Assembly: GCF_022662175.1 (NCBI RefSeq)
Contig: NZ_JAKMCR010000008.1
Span: forward strand, 1 to 64,000
DNA: 64,000 nt
Origin: Aestuariivivens marinum
GTDB lineage: Bacteria; Bacteroidota; Bacteroidia; Flavobacteriales; Flavobacteriaceae
Reading direction: 5' to 3'
Shown here in pieces: positions 56,422-64,000 of the stretch; the first letter of the stretch is position 1; every line of letters starts with the position of its first letter. A model generated the notes under the pieces. The model worked only from the letters and a program-made list of their open reading frames with translations, did no database searches and had not been told where the DNA came from. The translations under genes and the position numbers were made by a program.

Positions 56422-59079
56422 ATGATAGAAGAAGAGAACGACGATTTAGTTAACGAACAGGATAAACCAAAGGAAACCATTACCCGGGTTACCGGGATGT
56501 ATAAAGACTGGTTTCTGGATTATGCTTCGTATGTTATTTTGGAACGTGCAGTACCCGCTATAGAAGACGGTTTTAAACCTGTACAACGACGTATTATGCA
56601 CTCTATGAAGGATCTGGACGACGGACGCTATAATAAGGTAGCCAACATCGTTGGGCATACCATGCAGTACCATCCCCATGGCGATGCCAGTATTGCAGAT
56701 GCCATGGTTCAGATAGGGCAAAAGGATTTACTAATAGATACTCAAGGAAACTGGGGTAACATTTTAACTGGAGATAGTGCGGCTGCATCACGTTACATTG
56801 AAGCTCGGTTATCAAAATTTGCCTTAGATGTTGTATACAGTCCTAAGATTACCGAGTGGCAAGCCAGTTATGATGGCCGTCGTAAGGAACCTATAAATTT
56901 ACCGGTTAAGTTTCCTTTGTTATTAGCACAGGGAGGAGAAGGTATAGCAGTGGGCTTGTCTACAAAAATATTACCGCATAATTTTGTAGAACTTATAGAG
57001 GCCTCTATTAAGCATTTGCAAGGGAAACGATTTAAATTAGTCCCTGATTTTCCAACAGCCGGTATCGCTGATTTTTCCAATTATAATGATGGTTTGCGAG
57101 GTGGTAAGGTACGTGTTCGGGCTAAAATATCACAGTTGGATAAGACCACATTGGTGATTTCTGAAATACCATTTGGAACGACTACCTCTTCTTTAATCGA
57201 TTCCATATTAAAGGCTAATGATAAGGGTAAAATTAAAATCAAACGCATCGAAGACAATACCGCAGCTGAAGTTGAAATATTGGTACACTTGCCCTCTGGT
57301 CTATCACCAGATAAGACCATCGATGCCCTTTACGCCTTTACCAGTTGCGAATCTTCCATTTCACCTTTAGGTTGTGTCATTGAAGATAATAAGCCTTTGT
57401 TTATTGGTGTTTCTGAGATGTTGAGACGGTCTACTGACAATACTGTTCAGTTATTAAAACAAGAACTGGAAATAAAGTTAGGCGAACTTGAAGAACAATG
57501 GCATTTTGCTTCTTTAGAACGTATTTTTATTGAGAATAGGATTTATCGGGATATTGAGGAAGAAGAAACCTGGGAAGGTGTGATCAATGCTATAGATACA
57601 GGTCTTCAGCCTCATGTTAAGCATTTAAAACGTTCGATTACAGAAGAAGATATTGTGAGGTTAACCGAAATCCGAATTAAACGTATTTCAAAATTTGATA
57701 TTGATAAAGCCCAACAAAAAATTGAGGCTTTAGAAGAGCAAATAGCTGAAGTAAAGTATCATTTGGCTCATCTTATCGATTATGCTATTGCGTATTTCAC
57801 CAGACTAAAAAATGATTATGGTAAAGGCCGTGAACGCAAAACCGAAATCCGAATTTTTGATGATGTTGATGCTACAAAGGTGGTTATTAGAAATACGAAG
57901 CTTTATGTGAATAGGGAAGAAGGCTTTATTGGTACTGCTTTGCGTCGTGATGAGTACGTATGCGATTGTAGTGATATAGACGATATTATCGTGTTTACAA
58001 AACAAGGTAAAATGATGGTGACTAAAGTAGACACCAAAACCTTTGTTGGTAAGGATATTATTCATGTGGCAGTCTTTAAAAAGAAAGACAAGCGTACCAT
58101 ATACAACATGATTTATCGTGATGGTTCCCGCGGGCCTTCCTATATCAAGCGTTTTGCTGTGACCGGCATCACTCGGGATAGGGAATACGATTTAACCAAT
58201 GAAAATAAGGGTTCTACGGTACTCTATTTTTCGGCAAATCCAAATGGGGAAGCCGAAGTGGTTACCGTGTTATTGCGCCAAGCAGGAAGCATTAAAAAAT
58301 TAAAATGGGATATCGATTTCGCCGATATCCTCATTAAAGGACGGGTTTCTAAGGGTAATTTAGTGACCAAGTACAGCGTGAAGCGTATCGAACTCAAGGA
58401 AAAGGGGTTGTCTACTCTAAAACCGCGAAAAATTTGGTTCGACGATGCAGTACAGCGTATCAATGTAGACGGTAGAGGGGAGCTTATAGGTGAATTTAGG
58501 GGTGAAGATAAACTGTTAATCATTACCCAATCGGGTGTTGTAAAAACTCTTACTCCTGAAGTGACCATGCATTTTGATGATGATATGATTGTTCTTGAAA
58601 AATGGGTCCCCAAAAAACCAATATCTGTTATTTATTACAATGGAGAAAAGGAATTGTATTATGTTAAACGCTTTTTAATTGAAAACGAGGGCAAAGAAGA
58701 AAATTTTATTTCAGATCATCCTAACTCTCAATTAGAGATTGTGTCTACCGATTGGAAACCAATGGCTGAGGTGGTGTTTGCTAAAGAACGGGGTAAGGAT
58801 AGAAAGGACAATATGCAAGTGGATTTGGAAGCATTTATAGCTGTAAAAGGTATTATGGCTTTAGGAAACCAGTTGACAAAAGATAGGATAAATCAAATAA
58901 ATCTTTTAGATCCATTGCCTTATGAGGCTCCTAAAGAGGTCCATGCAGATGATTTAGAAGTGGTAGATGAAGAAGAGGTTGTTGGTGAAACAAAAAAAGA
59001 GTCAGAGGCTTCAACTAATGGCGAAGCCAATAATGATGATTTAGAAATAGATAGAGAGGGACAGATTACCTTGTTTTAA
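56422..59079 (+). CDS. parC: DNA topoisomerase IV subunit A
   Basis: An 885-residue cleavage subunit. Core: DWFLDYASYVILERAVPAIE at the start, DGFKPVQRRIMHSM, GHTMQYHPHGDASIADAMV, TQGNWGNILTGDSAAASRYI with the catalytic Tyr in SRYIEARLS, then the coiled coil (about 410-460) and a C-terminal beta-pinwheel (about 490-800). No GyrA-box is visible, in keeping with topoisomerase IV. A polar acidic tail of about 50 residues ends in DREGQITLF. The ATG at 56422 follows an in-frame TTG and is the usual start. It overlaps terC by 4 bp, tail to tail. Confidence 0.95.
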   Translation: MIEEENDDLVNEQDKPKETITRVTGMYKDWFLDYASYVILERAVPAIEDGFKPVQRRIMHSMKDLDDGRYNKVANIVGHTMQYHPHGDASIADAMVQIGQKDLLIDTQGNWGNILTGDSAAASRYIEARLSKFALDVVYSPKITEWQASYDGRRKEPINLPVKFPLLLAQGGEGIAVGLSTKILPHNFVELIEASIKHLQGKRFKLVPDFPTAGIADFSNYNDGLRGGKVRVRAKISQLDKTTLVISEIPFGTTTSSLIDSILKANDKGKIKIKRIEDNTAAEVEILVHLPSGLSPDKTIDALYAFTSCESSISPLGCVIEDNKPLFIGVSEMLRRSTDNTVQLLKQELEIKLGELEEQWHFASLERIFIENRIYRDIEEEETWEGVINAIDTGLQPHVKHLKRSITEEDIVRLTEIRIKRISKFDIDKAQQKIEALEEQIAEVKYHLAHLIDYAIAYFTRLKNDYGKGRERKTEIRIFDDVDATKVVIRNTKLYVNREEGFIGTALRRDEYVCDCSDIDDIIVFTKQGKMMVTKVDTKTFVGKDIIHVAVFKKKDKRTIYNMIYRDGSRGPSYIKRFAVTGITRDREYDLTNENKGSTVLYFSANPNGEAEVVTVLLRQAGSIKKLKWDIDFADILIKGRVSKGNLVTKYSVKRIELKEKGLSTLKPRKIWFDDAVQRINVDGRGELIGEFRGEDKLLIITQSGVVKTLTPEVTMHFDDDMIVLEKWVPKKPISVIYYNGEKELYYVKRFLIENEGKEENFISDHPNSQLEIVSTDWKPMAEVVFAKERGKDRKDNMQVDLEAFIAVKGIMALGNQLTKDRINQINLLDPLPYEAPKEVHADDLEVVDEEEVVGETKKESEASTNGEANNDDLEIDREGQITLF

Positions 59080-59864
59080 TTAGATGTTTTTTTAGTTCTA
59101 TAGTTCAAAAATTCTACAAATAGAGAAAAAGCAATAGCAAAGTAAAGATATCCTTTGGGAATTGCTCCTACGTTTTTGTCAAAAAATGTCGTGTGTGATA
59201 GATGTGCAGCCTCAGTTATTAGCATAAAGCCAATCAAAATCAAAAAGGCAAGCCCGAGCATCTGTATACTTGGGTGTGTGTCAATGAATTTTCTAATGGG
59301 ATTAGCAAAACCAATCATTATGGCTATTGAGATAACTACAGCTATTATCATTAAAGCTAAATTGTAATTATGATTTTCATGTAACCCATTGGTCATACCC
59401 ACAGCAGTTAATATGGAATCTATTGAAAAAATAAAATCGATAATTAAAATTTGTGTTACAGCTTGGGATAATGAATGGATCTTTTTATTCTTTATCACAT
59501 TTTTATCATGATTGGGGGTTTCAACTTTTTCTTTTATTTCGGAAGTACTTTTATAAATTAAGAACAGCCCTCCTAAGAATAGTATGATGGCTTGCCAACT
59601 TAGACCTATACTTAACCAAGTGGTATCAATTTTATAAAATGGCTCCTTTAATGCTATTAAAAAGCTTACAAAAAACAATAAAGTTATACGTTGAACCATT
59701 GCAAGTATTAATCCAATATTTGTTGCTTTGCTTCTTTGTTTTTCCGGTAGTTTATTTGCCGCAATGGATATAAAAACAATATTGTCTATACCTAAAATAA
59801 TTTCTAAAAAAGTTAAGGTCAATAATGCCATGATGGCATCACTGGTAAGAAAGAAATCAAACAT
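59076..59864 (-). CDS. TerC family integral membrane protein
   Basis: A 262-residue protein with seven predicted helices. The family motif is LTFLEIILGIDNIVFISIAANKLP (about 17-40), with the second copy LIIDFIFSIDSILTAVGMT (about 140-158); the paired Asp are conserved. Members export Mn2+ or help metal-load exported proteins. No tellurite genes are near. A TATTTTTG -7-like box lies 17 bases upstream (59881-59888, minus strand). Confidence 0.9.
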   Translation of the reverse strand: MFDFFLTSDAIMALLTLTFLEIILGIDNIVFISIAANKLPEKQRSKATNIGLILAMVQRITLLFFVSFLIALKEPFYKIDTTWLSIGLSWQAIILFLGGLFLIYKSTSEIKEKVETPNHDKNVIKNKKIHSLSQAVTQILIIDFIFSIDSILTAVGMTNGLHENHNYNLALMIIAVVISIAIMIGFANPIRKFIDTHPSIQMLGLAFLILIGFMLITEAAHLSHTTFFDKNVGAIPKGYLYFAIAFSLFVEFLNYRTKKTSN

Positions 59865-59938
59865 GAAACTTTGGTTTTACCAAAAATAATAAAAGAAAAT
59901 GTATGCACTATCTCTAGAAATCAACTTATTTTATGCAT

Positions 59939-60636
59939 TCAATTAATAAAATTATGCAGGAGTATCAATCTTCCAAAACTAAATGTCCTTCTGCTTGTAA
60001 ATCCAATATTTTTGCAAAGAGAAATAGAATTTTTTGATTTGATCCACATGTAAAAGGGGTGTTTTTCTTTTATGGAAAATACCTTTAGAAAGATAGTTGA
60101 TTAACTGTTTAGTATTGCCTTTACAGAATGATTATGGCATATTATTACCGCATTAATTTCAATAAAATCATGGGTTTGCATATACACCAATAGCAGCAAT
60201 CAATTGATCTTCTTTATAAATCCCAAAGTATTGTACTTGTTGTTGTGTTTTTTGATTTAAAATATTCAGGATAGGCCAATTTTACGAGTTGGATGAGGTC
60301 GTTGTGATGTGTGTGGGTGAGTTCAATATTTTTCAGTAATATAATAATCAATTGAGGTATATATATTATTTGTAAACCTATATATTGCTTGGGAGCTTTA
60401 AAATTTATAGGCATTTTAGGTTTATCTCAAACAATAAAGAAATTCTTAGTTATACAGGCATGCTTTTGTATGGTATAGCAGGTATCTTGGTCATTGATAA
60501 AGTCACTAAAAGATGCATAATCTAAATGATAGAATTTCACATTATCATAATCAATAGCTTGATCCCATTGATGTTTGGTAAGTGAACACCAAATTGGATT
60601 GTTTAAAGGAGCCTTGTCGAGTAAATTAATAGGAAA
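59939..60636 (-). pseudogene. Broken GNAT (FR47-like) acetyltransferase gene
   Basis: Minus-strand reading starts right after the miaA stop: FPINLLDKAPLNNPIWCSLT and on to ITKNFFIV, then an in-frame TGA at 60429-60427, then the same frame goes on through MPINFKAPKQYIGLQIIY to LAYPEYFKSKNT. A frame change leads to QQVQYFGIYKEDQLIAAIG, another to HDFIEINAVIICHN, a third to GNTKQLINYLSKG with KTPLLHV, and finally KNIGFTSRRTFSFGRLI before a stop. The order matches FR47-like GNAT enzymes (acetyl-CoA loop, TP-LHV strand, GF end). At least one stop and three or four frameshifts make it dead. No start codon is left. Confidence 0.8.
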
Positions 60637-61551
60637 CTAATTTTCAGTATCAATTTTTTCTTTTATAGCATTTATGATAACATCAATAGGCGTTAAGTAG
60701 TCAAACCAAATAACATCTTCTCTTTTTCTAAACCAAGTAAGTTGTCGTTTAGCAAATCGACGCGAGTTCTTTTTTATTTCAGAAATTGCAAAATCCAACG
60801 TCCATTTGTTACTAAAATAATGAAACAATTCCTTATAGCCTACGGTATTCAAAGCATTTAACTGTTGGTATGGTAATAAAGCTCTGGCTTCATCGATTAA
60901 TCCTTGTTCAACCATTAAACCCACCCGCTGATTGATACGATCATAAATTATGTCCCGTTCGGCTTTTAAACCAATAGTTATGATCTTAAAGTTACGTTTA
61001 TTTTTTCCTTTGTTTAAAAAGGATGAATACGGCTTACCGGTACCAATGCAAATTTCTAAAGCTCTAATTACTCTATGTGGATTATCAACAGCAATGGTAT
61101 TAAAGGCTTTTATGTCTAAGGTTTTTAATTGATTTTGTAAACTGGCTAGCCCTTTGTCTTGAAGTTGCTTGTTCAAGTTTTTACGAATCTTTTTATCTAC
61201 ATCTGGAAATTCATCCAATCCATTGGTAACAGCATCGACATATAGTCCAGAACCACCAACCATAATAACGACATCATGCTTTTTAAATAGCATATTTAAA
61301 CAAGATATCGCATCTTTTTCAAAAGCACCAACACTATAATGGTCTTGTATGGATTTATGATGGATAAAATGATGCTTAGCCTGAGATAATTCATCTTGGG
61401 TTGGGGCAGCTGTACCAATTTGCATTTCTTTAAAAAATTGGCGAGAATCAGCCGAAATAATTTCAGTATTAAAATGTTTAGCCAATTTAATACTTAATGT
61501 TGTTTTACCGATGGCCGTTGGTCCAATTATGGAAATTAGGTGTTTAGTCAT
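60637..61551 (-). CDS. miaA: tRNA dimethylallyltransferase
   Basis: A 304-residue enzyme that adds a dimethylallyl group to N6 of A37 in tRNAs reading UNN codons. P-loop GPTAIGKTTLSIKLAKHF (about 9-26), substrate block ISADSRQFFKEMQIGTAAPT, VGGSGLYVDAVTNGLDEFP, HRVIRALEIC, and the C-terminal KKNSRRFAKRQLTWFRKREDVIWFD. The ATG at 61551 overlaps the end of the channel gene by 8 bp and is the family start; a longer frame to 61608 has no support. Confidence 0.95.
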   Translation of the reverse strand: MTKHLISIIGPTAIGKTTLSIKLAKHFNTEIISADSRQFFKEMQIGTAAPTQDELSQAKHHFIHHKSIQDHYSVGAFEKDAISCLNMLFKKHDVVIMVGGSGLYVDAVTNGLDEFPDVDKKIRKNLNKQLQDKGLASLQNQLKTLDIKAFNTIAVDNPHRVIRALEICIGTGKPYSSFLNKGKNKRNFKIITIGLKAERDIIYDRINQRVGLMVEQGLIDEARALLPYQQLNALNTVGYKELFHYFSNKWTLDFAISEIKKNSRRFAKRQLTWFRKREDVIWFDYLTPIDVIINAIKEKIDTEN

Positions 61552-62398
61552 GATGCAATTTACAGCCACATTTAAAGCAGAATTCTGCATCATCACGGTG
61601 CGTTTCATTTAAACAATTTGAACAACATTGTGGGTTAAGCGGCAATGATGCGGTTGGTTCATTGGATTTTTGGGATTTACTTTGACTCGTGTATTCAGCC
61701 GAAACAATACCCGTTGGCACAGCAATAATGCCATAACCTAAAATCATAACCAACGATGCTATAAATTGTCCTAAAGGCGTTTGAGGCGCAATATCACCAA
61801 AACCTACTGTGGTTAAGGTAACAATACACCAATATACACTTTTTGGAATATTGGTAAATCCGTTAGCTTCACCTTCTATTAAATACATAATGGTTCCCAA
61901 AATAATAGCCACAATAAGTACGGCAAACAGAAATACCGAAATTTTTGCTCTACTAGCTTTTATGGCATTGACCAAAGTATTTGAAGCTCCTAAATAACGT
62001 GCCAGTTTTAAAATTCTAAATACCCGTAATAAGCGTAATGCCCTTAAAGCGGCTAAGGCATGTACACCACCAATAATTAAAGAAATGTATTTTGGGATGG
62101 TGGATAGAAAATCTATTATCCCATAAAAGCTAAAAATATACTTAAATGGGTTTTTAACAGTTATGATTCGGGCTATGTATTCAATACTAAACAGAATGGT
62201 AATGACCCATTCCGATATGTTTAAAAAGCCATGGAGCTTAGTGTCAATACTGTTAACACTTTCTAACATAACTAGTACAACACTGGCCAAAATGGTAATT
62301 AGAAGAACAATATCAAACAATTTTCCAGCAGGCGTATCTGCTTCATAAATAATTTCTTGAAGTTTTAATCGCCATCGGTTGATTGTAAATTTGCTCAT
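61544..62398 (-). CDS. Voltage-gated-type K+ channel with C-terminal zinc ribbon
   Basis: A 284-residue ion channel with six helices: S1-S3 (about 25-110), an S4 with spaced Arg (LRALRLLRVFRILKLARYLG, about 118-137), S5, the pore with selectivity filter TLTTVGFGDIAP (about 193-204) and S6. The filter is the K+ type. The tail (about 255-284) has CSNCLNETHRDDAEFCFKCG, two CxxC pairs, a zinc ribbon. It should form a tetramer in the inner membrane. Translationally coupled with miaA downstream. Confidence 0.9.
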   Translation of the reverse strand: MSKFTINRWRLKLQEIIYEADTPAGKLFDIVLLITILASVVLVMLESVNSIDTKLHGFLNISEWVITILFSIEYIARIITVKNPFKYIFSFYGIIDFLSTIPKYISLIIGGVHALAALRALRLLRVFRILKLARYLGASNTLVNAIKASRAKISVFLFAVLIVAIILGTIMYLIEGEANGFTNIPKSVYWCIVTLTTVGFGDIAPQTPLGQFIASLVMILGYGIIAVPTGIVSAEYTSQSKSQKSNEPTASLPLNPQCCSNCLNETHRDDAEFCFKCGCKLHHD

Positions 62399-62425
62399 AT
62401 ACTCAAAAGTAATAAAAAAGATAGA

Positions 62426-64000
62426 TTATTTTTTCTTTAATAATATGAGTGTGTTTTTTTGAATGTCAACCACCTTATTCATAAACTCTTTCAAATAGGG
62501 ATAATATTCGGGTGAAAACTCAGAAGATTTAAAATCAATTCTAAACAGTACATTTAAGATATTATTAGTAAGTTGGGTTGAAAAGCCTATTCTGCCAGTA
62601 TTATTTGGCAGTGCTAGACTCGCATTTTCAGGTTGTTCAACAAGTTCATATTGATTACCTAAATCTAAACTTAGAAGAAAAAGATAACTGTCATTATAAC
62701 CAAAATCAATAGGGTAGGTTCTTTCTTGTAATTTAAAAGGATTTTCCTTAAAAAATTTAATAAAAAAAGGATTTAGATATATATTGTCTCCAGTACCAGC
62801 ATCGAGATATTCAATATCGTAACTTTTAGAAAAATCATAGCTGGTTATATCTTCAGTATCAACTTTAAAGTTATAGATTTCAGCATTTGAAAAACTATCT
62901 TGTAAGTTATTTAAATGAGATTCACTATTGGAAAAGTAATTTTTCTTTTCGTTTAAGGCATGATAGCCCGTAGTTTTACTTTTAATGCTACCAGTTATAG
63001 TATTATCATTATTTATGGTCAAATCCATATTAAGGTATACGGCAGAAGGCCTTTTAGGTTTTATATCTATCCATTCACTTCCATTTTTAAAATCCATTAA
63101 GCGGCCATAGCTATTTAAACACCTAAAAGGGACTTCACCAAAGCTTAAAAAGTCATCTGTAGCATCCAGCAAATAGGATTTGGAGTCTATGGTTATTTGA
63201 ACAATTAAATAATTAAAATCTGAAATAACAGGAAATATTTTTGTGGGAAAGCCATTGTCCCTTGTAGAAATTAAAACAGGATGAACATCAATACCAGCTT
63301 CTTTTAATAGATTGTGTAGTAAGATATTTATAGAAGACACATTGCCAGTTTTATCTTTAATTAAGTCTTTAACTGATACATCTTCAAAAATTCTATACTT
63401 TCCGTTCCATGTAAAATTTTGCTGGACAAATTTGTAGATTTTATCAGCTTTTTTAAGTAAGTCAGTTTCATTAATAAGGTTGGAATCAAAAAAATCCTCT
63501 AGGTTTATTGACTTAGATAGTTGTCTACCTATGTCTTTATCTGTTCTAAATTCCCTGTCAGCTGTTTCCCATGTTTTGGTATAATTATATTCCTGGCCTT
63601 CAAAGTTTTTAAAGGTCATTAATTCATATTCAATTCTGGCCAAGTAATTAGATTTATGTGTCATATAATCCTCTTCAATGAAAGCAGGGATATCTTTCAT
63701 GGCATAATGACTAACACCACAATCTGAATACGCACCACGACTACCCTCCAAACATCTTTTTTTAATCTCGGAAGTGTTAATATCCAATTTTTTATGTCCT
63801 ACCAATTTAATATTATAGGTCCAGTTGGCTGGAATACTGGTTTTATAATCGCTATACAGTTTTGGAATATCACTTTGAAACTCCCAGCCTTTATATTTAA
63901 ACATAAAAGGTGAAGTTAAGGTGTAGCTATAAGTAATAACAGACCCTTCCTTAACGTTAGGCAAGGTAAATTTAACCAAGGTATAATTGTCATTGTATTT
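62426..64000 (-). CDS. DUF3857/transglutaminase-like protein, 5' end missing
   Basis: The frame is open to the window edge (KYNDNYTLVKF precedes the first possible TTG at 63979), so the N terminus lies outside; about 525 residues are seen. It begins inside a DUF3857 domain (VKEGSVITYSYTLTSPF), goes on with a transglutaminase-like domain (about residues 190-310) and ends with a beta-rich DUF3858-like part. In the transglutaminase block the catalytic Cys position reads GNVSSINILLHNLLKEAGID and the His position FNYLIVQI, so Cys and His are lost; only LDATD keeps the Asp. It is therefore probably not an active peptidase, and may bind peptides in the periplasm. Confidence 0.8.
   Translation of the reverse strand, partial: KYNDNYTLVKFTLPNVKEGSVITYSYTLTSPFMFKYKGWEFQSDIPKLYSDYKTSIPANWTYNIKLVGHKKLDINTSEIKKRCLEGSRGAYSDCGVSHYAMKDIPAFIEEDYMTHKSNYLARIEYELMTFKNFEGQEYNYTKTWETADREFRTDKDIGRQLSKSINLEDFFDSNLINETDLLKKADKIYKFVQQNFTWNGKYRIFEDVSVKDLIKDKTGNVSSINILLHNLLKEAGIDVHPVLISTRDNGFPTKIFPVISDFNYLIVQITIDSKSYLLDATDDFLSFGEVPFRCLNSYGRLMDFKNGSEWIDIKPKRPSAVYLNMDLTINNDNTITGSIKSKTTGYHALNEKKNYFSNSESHLNNLQDSFSNAEIYNFKVDTEDITSYDFSKSYDIEYLDAGTGDNIYLNPFFIKFFKENPFKLQERTYPIDFGYNDSYLFLLSLDLGNQYELVEQPENASLALPNNTGRIGFSTQLTNNILNVLFRIDFKSSEFSPEYYPYLKEFMNKVVDIQKNTLILLKKK

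Noticed and set aside
59076-59864. Tellurite resistance locus
   Set aside because: Only a lone TerC-family gene is present; no terZ, terB or terD relatives, and the family is mostly linked to metal handling.

Overview
The window is a piece of an AT-rich chromosome from a marine-type member of the Flavobacteriaceae (Bacteroidota). The signs are family-specific genes (DUF4249 next to a TonB-dependent receptor, DUF6095, LETM1-related protein, DUF4920-MnmD, a two-gene topoisomerase IV locus, monomeric isocitrate dehydrogenase), many SPII lipoproteins, no clear Shine-Dalgarno sites, and promoters of the Bacteroidota -33/-7 form (TTG, about 19-20 nt, TAnnTTTG), which I could read directly in front of the SRP RNA, rplS, pheT, tRNA-Lys and a cytochrome gene.

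Layout. 1-130: end of an rRNA operon (5S and terminator). 0.1-10.5 kb: a cupredoxin-like lipoprotein, a double DUF1080 protein, DinB-like protein, murQ-DUF6095, a TonB receptor-DUF4249 pair and icd. 10.7-11.3 kb: an 840-base gap between icd and rplS that carries no convincing protein but a dense series of perfect stems with GNRA loops, read on the minus strand and ending in an intrinsic terminator; this is the strongest candidate for something undescribed. 11.3-18.5 kb: rplS with a structured leader, a VOC protein and a TrmH-type methylase, a di-heme peroxidase-like cytochrome, a methyltransferase, an acyltransferase-like membrane protein and glutamine cyclotransferase, with two decayed gene fragments in the gaps. 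18.6 kb: SRP RNA. 18.8-34.4 kb: housekeeping and metabolism (SDR, transaldolase, YbiT-type ABC-F with one dead ATP site, pheT, aldo/keto reductase, ilvE, mnmD, a hydroxyacid dehydrogenase).

34.4-38.9 kb is a five-gene carotenoid operon: a CarH-type B12-binding MerR regulator, then crtI, crtB, crtZ and a CrtY-type cyclase, enough to turn GGPP into zeaxanthin under probable light control. 39.2-41.5 kb is an eight-heme lipoprotein cytochrome with TPRs. 41.8-43.6 kb is a stand-alone kdgK-kdgA pair (lower part of the KDG route), flanked by tRNA-Leu and tRNA-Lys genes. 44-53.7 kb holds aroK, a phosphoribosyltransferase, an S4 protein, an FKBP-like lipoprotein, a Crp-family regulator, YceI, several methyltransferases, an AI-2E family permease and a ZIP transporter. 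54-59 kb is the topoisomerase IV locus with a small membrane protein between parE and parC. The end carries terC, a broken GNAT gene, miaA, a voltage-gated-type K+ channel with a zinc ribbon, and a transglutaminase-like protein cut by the window edge.

Start sites were chosen from family homology, promoter position and operon overlap; several of the longest possible reading frames were shortened. All family assignments rest on reading the sequence and memory of the families; no searches were run.
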